This document shows positions 57,125 to 64,000 of a stretch of 64,000 nucleotides of DNA, piece by piece; position 1 is the stretch's first letter, and each line of letters opens with the position of its first letter. Source of the DNA: an uncultured Bryobacterales bacterium (lineage in GTDB: Bacteria > Acidobacteriota > Terriglobia > Bryobacterales > UBA6623); contig OX638379.1 in the NCBI GenBank assembly GCA_951813605.1, forward strand, positions 3,342,062 to 3,406,061. Reading direction: 5' to 3'. Under the pieces are notes generated by a model, which saw nothing but the letters and a program-made list of their open reading frames with translations, was not told the origin of the DNA and made no database searches. The translations under genes were made by a program, and so were the position numbers.

Positions 57125-58141
57125 CTAGAAGGCGTGCGAGCGATATATCTCTTCGAGCGCGTCATCCACGAATTCTGGATCCCGTGCTTTCGCCGCGATG
57201 GTGGCCTCGTCTATTCCGCCGACCCGGCCAAGAATGACTCTAGGCCAGTGTGCATGGCCACTCCAAGACCAGCGTGCGCATTCAACTAGCGGAATGAGTG
57301 ATCTCTGCAATATCGCCGATAGGACACCGGAATCGCGACCTTCTGTGAGCTTCCCCAGCAGTGCGAGCGACTTATTTCGGTCGTGCCAGGTGTCGGACGA
57401 CAACAAATCCACAAACGAATCGTACGGAATGGGAACTTTCGGTCCAACTTGGGAGGACGCAATCACTCCCAACGCCCTTATGGCGTTATTGCGGACAGTA
57501 GGGTCTGGATCAAGGGTACCGTGTGTCAGGGCTTTGATCTGGTCGACGTCATGCTTGGCGTATCCGATTGCGTCAATCGCGACTGCTCGATGGCGAGCAT
57601 TAGAGGACGTTCGAGAAACCTCGAGCAGGTGTGCTGAGTTCCTCAGGGCGTATTCCCTGATGCGCTGTTGGAGCGCGCGGATACCCGGGTCCTTGGCAAG
57701 CGAGTAGCCGCGCGAGGTGTCTTCCACGACCAAGCCCTTCCCGCTTGTGACTGCTTGCCTTACCGCTTCCTCAAATCTGTCGTATAGGAGCAAGAGGTCA
57801 TCGTGCAGCTCACGCAAATCGGTTGGCTCAGGATTCAGCTGGAAGCGCGATCCAGAGCCCTCTCCCAAACCGATGTAGACCATCCGGTTGCCGTCTTCGT
57901 CGCAGCAGACACTGACAACATCAGAGGGGCTTCTGCCGAGCAACTTGTTTATTTCCGACTTAACGAGTTGATTGATGTCGCTCGTCCATGGTGCTCCCGG
58001 TCGAATAGTGAGATCAGTACGTAGCGCATCAATGTCCACGCCTGCATAGGCGAAGAAATCGACTGCGCCTATCGTCTCTTGGGCCGCACAAGCAGTGACC
58101 GAGAGAAGTGCTGCTGCGATTCGCGGAACAAGAACGCTCAC
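57125..58141 (-). CDS. exported HEAT-repeat protein of unknown function
   Basis: 338 residues. Signal peptide at about 1-20 (VPRIAAALLSVTACAAQ). Residues about 25-115 form an unknown alpha/beta domain (DVVSVCCDEDGNRMVYIGLG). The second half has HEAT-like helix pairs (RHRAVAIDAIGYAKHDVDQI, PDPTVRNNAIRALGVIAS, RNKSLALLGKLTEG). Such proteins are frequent in Acidobacteria. The partner is unknown and the location is periplasmic or extracellular. No operon partner is visible; a dead SDR gene lies downstream. Confidence 0.75.
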   Translation of the reverse strand: MSVLVPRIAAALLSVTACAAQETIGAVDFFAYAGVDIDALRTDLTIRPGAPWTSDINQLVKSEINKLLGRSPSDVVSVCCDEDGNRMVYIGLGEGSGSRFQLNPEPTDLRELHDDLLLLYDRFEEAVRQAVTSGKGLVVEDTSRGYSLAKDPGIRALQQRIREYALRNSAHLLEVSRTSSNARHRAVAIDAIGYAKHDVDQIKALTHGTLDPDPTVRNNAIRALGVIASSQVGPKVPIPYDSFVDLLSSDTWHDRNKSLALLGKLTEGRDSGVLSAILQRSLIPLVECARWSWSGHAHWPRVILGRVGGIDEATIAAKARDPEFVDDALEEIYRSHAF

Positions 58142-58476
58142 TAAGTATCTACGCTAAACATTCATGACCGGCATGTCGACCACCCCGCCGTTATGAAACG
58201 TCGCGCATCCGAACTGCCGAAGTGGAAGGCAAGACTCGTGTTGTCGTCGAGTCGGCGGGCCGTGCCAGGCTAGAGAAAGCGGAAGCGGGCCAAGGTCGTA
58301 ATGCCTACCGGAATGGTGCGGAGCCCTCCGCGTCCCCGGATTCTAAACTGACGTCAGTCGCCTGCATCGAGCCCTGCCTGCGCAGTAGATACACCATGAA
58401 TTGAGACCTCCGCTTTGGCGGTCGATCCGAGGATCAGGCGACGCACGCCCCGCTTCCGCCAGGAAGCGAGGTGATC
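58142..58476. other. intergenic, no gene seen
   Basis: Spacer up to the IS110 scrap. It ends with GAGGTGATC close to that scrap's ATG, the likely Shine-Dalgarno of the old transposase gene. Confidence 0.45.
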
Positions 58477-58671
58477 ATGACACATCCCGTCATCGTGGTC
58501 CCAGGGGCCGCGACGGATCATTTCGACCAGGACTCCCTGGATGTCCCCCATCCCCGCGTGGCGGGACTCGACGTGCACAAGATGCAAATCACGGCCACCG
58601 TGGGCCTGTGCGAGCCCGGAATGGCCCGGCCCCTGCACGCCACTCGCGAATGGCCTCGCAGGATAGGCTGA
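58477..58671 (+). pseudogene. IS110-family transposase N-terminal fragment
   Basis: HPRVAGLDVHKMQITATVGL is the first strand of the DEDD catalytic domain of IS110 transposases, with the first aspartate. The homology stops at about 58650, where an IS6 piece on the other strand begins. Confidence 0.65.
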
Positions 58672-58765
58672 CGCTGCGCTCGGCAAGCAGGTCCTCGGCA
58701 TCGCGCAGGCTCGGCGTGAATCGAGGGTACAGCCAAACGGCATGGCTGATGAGCTCAGACGGGAA
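58620..58765 (-). pseudogene. IS6-family transposase fragment
   Basis: The minus strand reads ELISHAVWLYPRFTPSLRDA, EDLLAERSVSLSCEAIREW, parallel to the two other IS6 remnants at 29.4-30.2 and 55.0-55.2 kb. It is cut on both sides and joined to the IS110 scrap. Confidence 0.65.
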
Positions 58766-58805
58766 GCGGTGGATTGCGTTAAGTTCTGTCTTATCTTACT
58801 TTCTG

Positions 58806-58811
58806 TATAAT
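58806..58811 (+). promoter_or_regulatory. putative -10 box of the AbrB-MazF operon
   Basis: TATAAT lies 24 bases before ATG 58835. Right after it, ATCAG occurs twice (AATCAGAATATCAG), a possible binding site for the AbrB-type antitoxin, which normally represses its own operon. The -35 box is weak. Confidence 0.45.
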
Positions 58812-58834
58812 CAGAATATCAGTAGAGTGAGCAA

Positions 58835-59059
58835 ATGGAACTCGCCAAGATCACCGCACGTGGACAGACGACGATCCCCAAGAGCATCCGTGAGGCTGCC
58901 AACCTGGACGAGGGCGATGTGATCGCTTTCGAGATCGAGGGCGATCATCTAGTGGTACGCAAGGTGACGCCGGGGCAGGACGACTACCTGCAGGGGCTCT
59001 CCAGGGTCCTGAGCGAATGGATCTCGCCCGAGGACGAGGAGGCGTGGCGTGACCTTTGA
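58835..59059 (+). CDS. AbrB/MazE-type antitoxin
   Basis: 74 residues. ITARGQTTIPKSIREAANLD then EGDVIAFEIEGDHLVVRKV is the complete swapped-hairpin SpoVT/AbrB DNA-binding domain. The C-terminal tail (DDYLQGLSRVLSEWISPEDE) would wrap the toxin. It overlaps the MazF-type toxin gene by 11 bases, the standard antitoxin-first order. Likely autoregulator of the operon. Confidence 0.9.
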   Translation: MELAKITARGQTTIPKSIREAANLDEGDVIAFEIEGDHLVVRKVTPGQDDYLQGLSRVLSEWISPEDEEAWRDL

Positions 59060-59390
59060 GTCGCTCGATGTGGTCGTCGTCCCCTTTCCATTCACCGATC
59101 GCCGGGTTGTCAAACGCCGGCCGGCCTTGATCATCTCATCGGCAAGCTTCAATCGGGCTCATGGACAATCGATCCTGACTATGATCACCTCAGCCGGGGG
59201 TGATTGGCCGAGCGACGTGGCAATCCAGGGCTGGCGGGAAGCCGGCCTCAACGTTCCCTGCAAGGTCCGCTTTAAACTCTTCACCCTCGATGACACCCTG
59301 ATTGTCCGCAAGCTCGGGACGTTGTCGAAACGAGATGGCGAAGCGGTGAAAGAAGCGCTGGCCCGCGTTCTAGCCCATGCTCGACATTGA
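59049..59390 (+). CDS. MazF/PemK-type endoribonuclease toxin
   Basis: 113 residues from GTG 59049. VVVVPFPFTDRRVVKRRPAL is the conserved first hairpin with the catalytic arginine region of MazF/PemK RNases. ILTMITSAGGDWPSDV has the T/S of the active site, and GLNVPCKVRFKLFTLDDTLI completes the SH3-like barrel. It cleaves mRNA when freed from the AbrB-type partner. The pair looks intact and is the only undamaged toxin-antitoxin module in the window. Confidence 0.9.
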   Translation: MTFESLDVVVVPFPFTDRRVVKRRPALIISSASFNRAHGQSILTMITSAGGDWPSDVAIQGWREAGLNVPCKVRFKLFTLDDTLIVRKLGTLSKRDGEAVKEALARVLAHARH

Positions 59391-59613
59391 GGCTTGCAAG
59401 TGGTTGAAAAAAGAGGACCGGAAATCGGAGTTTTGACCTAGGGCCCACTTTCTGCGTCCTTGCAGGCCGCTCAGTGGACGGTCCGCTCCCCCTCCCCCTG
59501 CCGGCAACCACTGCAAGTGATTCTCCATCAACCTCTTCCAGATCTGCCAGGAAATCAGGATCCCGTCGAGCCTATGTTAGTGCCATTGGGCCGCCGCCGC
59601 GCCGCCCAAGACC

Positions 59614-59771
59614 GTGCCCGTCGAGCTCGCCGTCGTGCTCAAGCGCCTGCATCTCGCCAATGCCCGCCGCGCCTATCCCGTTCTCGTCGAACGGGCCGAA
59701 CGCGAGGCTTGGTCCTTCCACGAGTTCCTGCTCACCCTCGCCCGCGAGGATGTCCCTCACCGCGCCGAAAA
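59614..59771 (+). pseudogene. istB: IS21-family istB N-terminal fragment
   Basis: ELAVVLKRLHLANARRAYPV, LVERAEREAWSFHEFLLTLA, REDVPHRA is the helical N-terminal part of IstB, the IS21 helper ATPase. The AAA+ core is missing. At 59771/59772 it joins directly to the ORF71-MNT repeat, so the breakpoint between two elements is sharply defined. Confidence 0.75.
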
Positions 59772-59925
59772 CTGCCTTCGGTGCGAATCGCCGAAGCACA
59801 TCGATGTCGCTCCCCGGACCGAAATCCTCCCGCAGCACAGAGCCGGGCAAAGCGAACTCCGTGACCTGCCAGCGCTCGCAGAAAGGCACGATCTCGGCTT
59901 GCAGTGCCTTGATTTGTCAATTCAT
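59772..59925 (-). pseudogene. MNT nucleotidyltransferase, truncated (copy B)
   Basis: ATG 59923-59925 is followed by AAT and a TGA at 59917-59919, where copy A has AGA, so the native start leads to an immediate stop. The frame continues QIKALQAEI, CERWQVTEFALPGSVLREDF and GPGSDIDVLRRF before the repeat ends. The D-x-D is kept but the rest of the domain is missing. Confidence 0.75.
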
Positions 59926-59927
59926 GC

Positions 59928-60143
59928 CTAGACTGCCTGGTTAGCGCCTGCCCCGAGTTCAGCGCTCTCTAACTCAGGAACCAGGGCTCGTTCCCGTGCA
60001 CTCGGGCTGTCCAATCTGATGCAAGTGCGTCCATCCCAGTTGGACCCCACAATATCGTTCGCTTCCCCTTGCGCCCTCGCAAGGCAGGCCATGGTAGCCA
60101 GTAGCTCCTCGAAGTCCTTGGAGGGCAGCCTGCCGGAGATCAT
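59928..60143 (-). CDS. ORF71: small protein of unknown function, copy B
   Basis: 71 codons (MISGRLPSKDFEELLATMAC ... GAGANQAV), the same length, start and stop position as the ORF at 3599-3814. There are 14 amino-acid differences by my count, several radical (L to P, F to S, I to W, R to C). An open frame kept free of stops in both copies while the adjacent MNT genes decay is suggestive but not proof of coding. It lies directly downstream of the BASS transporter gene on the same strand. Confidence 0.4.
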   Translation of the reverse strand: MISGRLPSKDFEELLATMACLARAQGEANDIVGSNWDGRTCIRLDSPSARERALVPELESAELGAGANQAV

Positions 60144-60211
60144 AGCGAGCCTTGTTTCAGCAGGTCGTCAGGATTTCAGCTGCAGGCCAGGAGCTAGTGC
60201 ACCCGGGTCTG

Positions 60212-61369
60212 TCAGCCAGTAGAGGATTCAGAGGGTGGCCCGCTAGAAGCCCCGGGAAACGGCTGGGCAGGTCGGTGCGATCGGCGCCAATAGGAAGCGA
60301 GTCCCGCGCCGGTGACAGCCGCCCAAGGACCTTCGACGGCCGAGGGCAAAGCAGCCGCTCCGCTCTGCAGCACGTCGAATGCCAAGCCGGTCGCCATTCC
60401 TCCATTCTGCAGTCCAACCTCAATGGAAACGGTTCGGCTGTCGATTCTGTTTAGACCAGCCGCGCGAGCACTCCAGTAGCCGAGTGTGTAACCTGTCGCG
60501 TTATGGCAGACCGCAGCCCCAAGCAGGGGCACGGCCACGGCTATCAGATCGTCACGGGATAGCGCGATCGTAATCGCGATGACGGTGCAGATTCCCCACA
60601 TGGAAACACCGGGGAGCCAACGAGAGGCCCATGTGGCATAGCGGTGCAAGTATCGATTGACCAGTAGGCCGGCTAGCACGGGAGCAAGGATCATTTTGAG
60701 AATCGAAATCATCATCGGCGCCATCTTGATTGGCAGATACTGTCCGGCTAGCATCTTCATCGCAACGGGGGTCATCAGCGGTGACATCATCGTAGAAACA
60801 GCTGTCATGGTGACCGACAGCGCCAGATTGGCACCTGCTATGTAGGTCACGACGTTGGAGCTTACACCCCCGGCACAGGAACCGTACAGGATCAGTCCCA
60901 CTGCCACTTCACCTTGCAGGCCGAACAGCGTCGCATATGTCCAACCCATCAGTGGCATGACGGTGTATTGCAAGCCAACACCAATCAAGACAGCTTTCGG
61001 TATTCGAATGACTCGGGCGAAATCCCCAAACGCCAGAGTCGTGCCCATCCCGAACATGATGAGTTGCACTAGGGGAATAACCGCCTGCTTCATCTCAAAC
61101 CCTCCCCATGAGATGAAAGCCTCGGGATAGTACATGGCGCAGGCAGCAAAGGCTAAGACCCAAAGCGCGAAAGCCAACCTTTGAAAGCGCGGCGAACTGA
61201 GAGCCGCCATCGCAAGCGACGCGAGTCCAACAGTGACACCGATGCCCGATAGGTCATTTATGCCTGCCAAGCTGAAGGCTAGCGCTGCCGTCAACGCGCT
61301 ACCGCTGAGAGCCAGCAGAATACGTGTTGCGTTCGAACCTCGTGGCCTCTTCACTTGACTAGCTTCCAT
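60212..61369 (-). CDS. BASS-family (bile acid:sodium symporter-like) transporter
   Basis: 385 residues with about ten transmembrane helices. Family blocks: VIPLVQLIMFGMGTTLAFGD, LQYTVMPLMGWTYATLF, GLILYGSCAGGVSSNVVTYI (the sodium-site crossover), ISIEVGLQNGGMATGLA-like text (TVSIEVGLQNGGMATGLAF). BASS proteins import organic anions with sodium; the acidic substrate is unknown. The last 20 or so residues (RPAQPFPGASSGPP) are coded by the edge of repeat copy B, so the natural C-terminus was probably replaced; the membrane core is complete. It lies 106 bases downstream of a broken lipoprotein gene and the DapA-family gene on the same strand, a possible carboxylate-use cluster. Confidence 0.88.
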   Translation of the reverse strand: MEASQVKRPRGSNATRILLALSGSALTAALAFSLAGINDLSGIGVTVGLASLAMAALSSPRFQRLAFALWVLAFAACAMYYPEAFISWGGFEMKQAVIPLVQLIMFGMGTTLAFGDFARVIRIPKAVLIGVGLQYTVMPLMGWTYATLFGLQGEVAVGLILYGSCAGGVSSNVVTYIAGANLALSVTMTAVSTMMSPLMTPVAMKMLAGQYLPIKMAPMMISILKMILAPVLAGLLVNRYLHRYATWASRWLPGVSMWGICTVIAITIALSRDDLIAVAVPLLGAAVCHNATGYTLGYWSARAAGLNRIDSRTVSIEVGLQNGGMATGLAFDVLQSGAAALPSAVEGPWAAVTGAGLASYWRRSHRPAQPFPGASSGPPSESSTG

Positions 61370-61475
61370 GGGGCTGATTTTCTATTTCCAGAAGGACCGG
61401 CTTCAATCAGACAGATAGTGATTCCAAAGACAGGATCGCCACATCGCAATCTTACTGGGCCAGGGAGTAGATTAC

Positions 61476-61835
61476 CTAGACGCTGCCCTCGTGCTCCCAG
61501 ACTCCTCGGTATTGCCAGCCCTGCCTGGTGACCTTCTCCTTCAATCTCGGCTGCACGGTTTTTCCGTCGCGAACGAGCCGCATCTTTCTTAGGGTTCGCT
61601 CGCGGGGCACCCAGTGCAATGGTCAGCGGCGAGCGGACTGCCTTGATGCGGGTCCCAGGCCAGACTGTTCAAAGACATCGACCTGCTGGTCCTGCTCGGG
61701 ATCGGCTTCGGCTTGCAGCTCGTATTCAGACCGTGCATGCTCGCTTTCCCCGCTGCCGGAACACCGACTCAGCGCAATTAGCGCCAGAAGCGCTGCGGGA
61801 ATCAACCACATGCCGCTCAGATGCGGCTTTCTCAC
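61476..61835 (-). pseudogene. small lipoprotein-like gene coupled to the DapA-family gene, in-frame TGA
   Basis: GTG 61835 overlaps the DapA-family stop (GTGA), so it looks translationally coupled. A hydrophobic start (MWLIPAALLALIALSRCSGS) resembles a lipoprotein signal with a poor lipobox. The chain is acidic (ARSEYELQAEADPEQDQQVD) up to a TGA at 61623-61625. The same frame then reads protein-like (WVPRERTLRKMRLVRDGKTV, LKEKVTRQGWQYRGVWEHEG) to TAG 61476. A CGA-to-TGA mutation explains this best; selenocysteine is not supported. Family unknown. Length without the stop would be 119 residues. Confidence 0.5.
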
Positions 61836-62764
61836 CGCAGTTCCCCGCCCATGCAACCCGCGGCTCTGCGCCCCCGTGCCAGTGCTTGGCGAATCGCCTC
61901 CTCCTGTTCCGGCGAGCTCGGTGGCATTGGCGCTCTCGGGAAGCCCGCGTCACGCCCTTGGAGCCTAAGCGCTGTTTTCACATTCGCCGGAAGATTCGGG
62001 TGATCGATTGCGTTCCAGAGGCCCAATAGATTCTCGTGCAACTGTTTCGCTCGCTGGTGATCTTCCTCCTGAACGGCATTCCATAGTTCCACGCAACATT
62101 CCGGAACCGCGGTCAGAATCGCGGCCACGGCACCGTGCGCGCCAAGACTAAAAGACGGGTAGAGGAATGCATCCACCGCCGAAAGAATCCGTACGCCCTT
62201 CTGTCGCAACTCCTGGGAATCGATAAGCAAGAGCAGGTCTGCCAAAGCTTTCAGGTCGCTAGCGCTCTGCTTGACTCCGATCACGCCATTGACTTTTCGC
62301 AGAATGCGAGCCAGTAACTTGGGCGAGAGATAGGACCACGGTACGACGTTATAGATGATTACCGGCAGGCCTGTAGCTTGAGCGATCCGATCGAAATGGC
62401 GTGACATCGCGTCGTCGTCCGGACGGAACAGATAGTGCACCGGGGTCACCTGCAATGCCGCCACCCCGAGATCGGCTACCGCTCTCCCGCGTTCGATCGC
62501 TGCCTGCGTGCTGTTGCAGATGATTCCAGTGATGACCGGAATCTGTCCTTTCACTTCTTCCGTCGTGGACGCTGTGATTCGCAGGGTTTCGTCTGTGGTC
62601 AGCGCGTGACCTTCCCCGGTGCTGCCGCACACCGCAAGGCCATGCACCTTGGCCGCCAGCATGTGACGCACCTCGGCCCGGTGGAGCCTTTCATCGACGT
62701 TCCCTTCCGCATCGAATGGCGTAATCATCGGAGGGACAATTCCGGCGATGTCGTGATTTGTCAT
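61832..62764 (-). CDS. DapA/N-acetylneuraminate-lyase family aldolase
   Basis: 310 residues, the full (beta/alpha)8 barrel. VCGSTGEGHALTTDE is the pyruvate-carboxylate loop, the tyrosine lies in VIIYNVVPWS and the Schiff-base lysine in GVIGVKQSASD. Family members cleave or form pyruvate-containing acids: dihydrodipicolinate, sialic acid, keto-sugar acids. Specific residues do not decide between them. The last 25 residues (PEQEEAIRQALARGRRAAGC) form a helix and tail. It is coupled with a broken lipoprotein gene, and a BASS anion transporter lies downstream on the same strand, which would fit catabolism of an imported organic acid (inference). Confidence 0.9.
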   Translation of the reverse strand: MTNHDIAGIVPPMITPFDAEGNVDERLHRAEVRHMLAAKVHGLAVCGSTGEGHALTTDETLRITASTTEEVKGQIPVITGIICNSTQAAIERGRAVADLGVAALQVTPVHYLFRPDDDAMSRHFDRIAQATGLPVIIYNVVPWSYLSPKLLARILRKVNGVIGVKQSASDLKALADLLLLIDSQELRQKGVRILSAVDAFLYPSFSLGAHGAVAAILTAVPECCVELWNAVQEEDHQRAKQLHENLLGLWNAIDHPNLPANVKTALRLQGRDAGFPRAPMPPSSPEQEEAIRQALARGRRAAGCMGGELR

Positions 62765-64000
62765 AGCTTTCTCACCAAGCGGATCGTTATCGAGGCCTCA
62801 CACCGCTCGCAGTGATTCGCAGATGGCATGGGCCGTGTCAAGGGCATTGCTGACCCGAACGGTACCATCCCCGGGCCCTGAGGGCCGCCGAGCAAAATAA
62901 CACGCCTAATAAGAGGATGAAAGTCTATTTTCTCGGGAGAATACGCCTGTTAGACCGTTATGGGGGGGCAGGGCGATCGGTTCGCCCCGATTTGAAGGTG
63001 CGACTTGCCAAGAAATAGACGCACATCAGATTCCTTCGCCCTCCGCTCAGAATAGGTGCCCTGGACTCTCCACATCGGGCAAAGAGCTGGTCTCCGCCGA
63101 TTTCGTTTCGATTGTCCGCACGCTCCCTTCTGTCCGTCGTGGCGATGAACAGGGGGACGGGGATCGCGCATTCGGTCATCGCACCGTCAATTCGACCATG
63201 TCCTCGCTCCGCCGTTCCCGAAGACCAGCTCGTCTCGCTTCCCCAAGCACGAGCGTGAGGACAGTCCGGTCCCGCTCGAACTCGGGCTGCCGGGGCCAAC
63301 CCAGCGACGGAACATGCCGGAGGCCCTCGAGAGCGCGCACGGTTGGGTTCATCCCGTCGAAGCGGCGCCCGCTGCCGGGCAACGAGATCCTGTGGCGCAC
63401 GCGGCTGGACCTGCAACGGTCGGTGCGCATGCGGGCGCCGGCCGAGAATCCGGAGGGCCTGGAAGCCGCATTTGGAGGCGGTCGCTGAGCCCGCCGCCCC
63501 TCACAGCACTGTCAGCGGTCAGCAGTCGGCGTCCCGCTAGCGCGGTAGCGACCGTCACGCCGCACGCGGCAGCGGCGCATTTCGCGCCGCCGAATTCTCG
63601 CGGCCGCTTGCGTCTCGGCACGCCCTGTTCGTCCGCCGAGCGTCGCTTCAGCTCCGGTGCCGTCCGAACTAGGACTGGCGACACCGTGTCATTCGAACCC
63701 TCACCCCTGCCAGCCCGGCCCAATTGCCGGCAGGCGCGACAATAACCTAGCCAAAGGCAACACTTACACGAGCGACACCGGACAGGCCAAGGACATCAGC
63801 AGGCCGCTACGTCAATTGTGTGGTAGAGCTAGCATTGAGAACAGATTCCATCCACTTTGTTAAGTCGATTTATGGGTTAAGGGCAGGGCGCGCCAGCTGG
63901 GGGTGAGCTAAAACCCGGCGTAGTCGCTGAAGCACATGCTGATGCAGGTGGCCTGTCGCCTTGACCTCGATCGGCAAGCCGCCAACAAGCCTCGACTAGG
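62765..64000. other. long region without an assigned gene
   Basis: Both strands hold only short or compositionally odd frames. Two at 63176-63490 on opposite strands have protein-like ends (minus: ALEGLRHVPSLGWPRQPEFE; plus: NEILWRTRLDLQRSVRMRAP), and one may be a remnant, but I recognise neither. No RNA gene or repeat seen. Confidence 0.4.

Larger units (their letters stand above)
59772..60262 (-). repeat. dispersed ORF71-MNT repeat, copy B
   Basis: Inverted counterpart of 3480-3968. The upstream edge (60262) lies inside the 3' end of the BASS transporter gene. The downstream edge (59772) abuts the istB scrap. Copy B therefore carries ORF71 and only about 50 codons of the MNT. Confidence 0.8.

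Noticed and set aside
61623-61625. Selenocysteine codon
   Set aside because: No SECIS-like hairpin directly after the TGA was seen, the flanking residues are not a redox motif, and many other genes here have ordinary nonsense mutations.
63349-63745. Overlapping 124- and 143-codon frames near the right end
   Set aside because: Ala/Pro/Arg-rich text on both strands with no family, start signal or neighbour support.

Overview
The window looks like chromosome of a GC-rich member of the Acidobacteriota, possibly close to Bryobacterales/Solibacter or an uncultured relative. This placement is inference from gene content. The grounds are three giant Oar-type TonB receptors with an N-terminal carboxypeptidase-regulatory domain, an orphan MacB/FtsX permease of the acidobacterial duplicated type (ADOP), planctomycete/acidobacterial cytochrome modules (DUF1592-DUF1552, DUF1549/DUF1553-DUF1501, a DUF7133-like HEAT-cytochrome protein), PQQ-type quinoproteins and BrnT/BrnA and AbrB/MazF modules. 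No rRNA, tRNA, CRISPR array, phage or plasmid backbone was recognised.

Layout. 0-10.5 kb: a TonB receptor, a dispersed ORF71-MNT repeat with a decayed HEPN gene, a DUF1592/DUF1552 pair, then a nucleoside hydrolase and an esterase on the other strand. 10.5-14.5 kb: an IS21 scrap, an IS1380-type element and two abutting pseudogenes (a TPR-like gene and an enolase-superfamily gene). 14.5-24.1 kb: a probable operon of TonB receptor, di-haem cytochrome c and quinoprotein dehydrogenase, with a divergent second receptor. 24.2-33.7 kb: an unlinked short SecA-like ATPase, the ADOP permease, and a TldD/PmbA-type protease pair in which both proteins carry export signals. 34-37.4 kb: a BrnT-BrnA in-frame fusion, an IS3 scrap and a second, intact IS1380-type element in inverted orientation. 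37.4-45.3 kb: a second cytochrome module (DUF1549/1553 with a frameshift, DUF1501, and a large HEAT-cytochrome protein). 45.3-50 kb: broken genes (DUF6152, quinoprotein, Ig-like lipoprotein, radical SAM tail). 50-64 kb: PhzF, a methyltransferase, one intact and one decayed TPR-like gene, a DGSG-repeat exported protein, a HEAT-repeat protein, an AbrB-MazF pair, the second copy of the dispersed repeat, a BASS transporter and a DapA-family aldolase.

The live genes point to an envelope-centred life: receptors bring in large substrates, periplasmic haem and quinoprotein enzymes oxidise or hydrolyse them, and exported proteases and esterases work beside them. About twenty genes or gene fragments are broken by in-frame stops, single-base or short frameshifts, or IS-associated truncation. 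This suggests ongoing gene decay, or an uncorrected assembly for the single-base cases. The most unusual items are the inverted pair of ORF71-MNT modules, the BrnT-BrnA fusion, the exported TldD/PmbA pair, the orphan SecA-like ATPase, and the receptor-cytochrome-quinoprotein operon.
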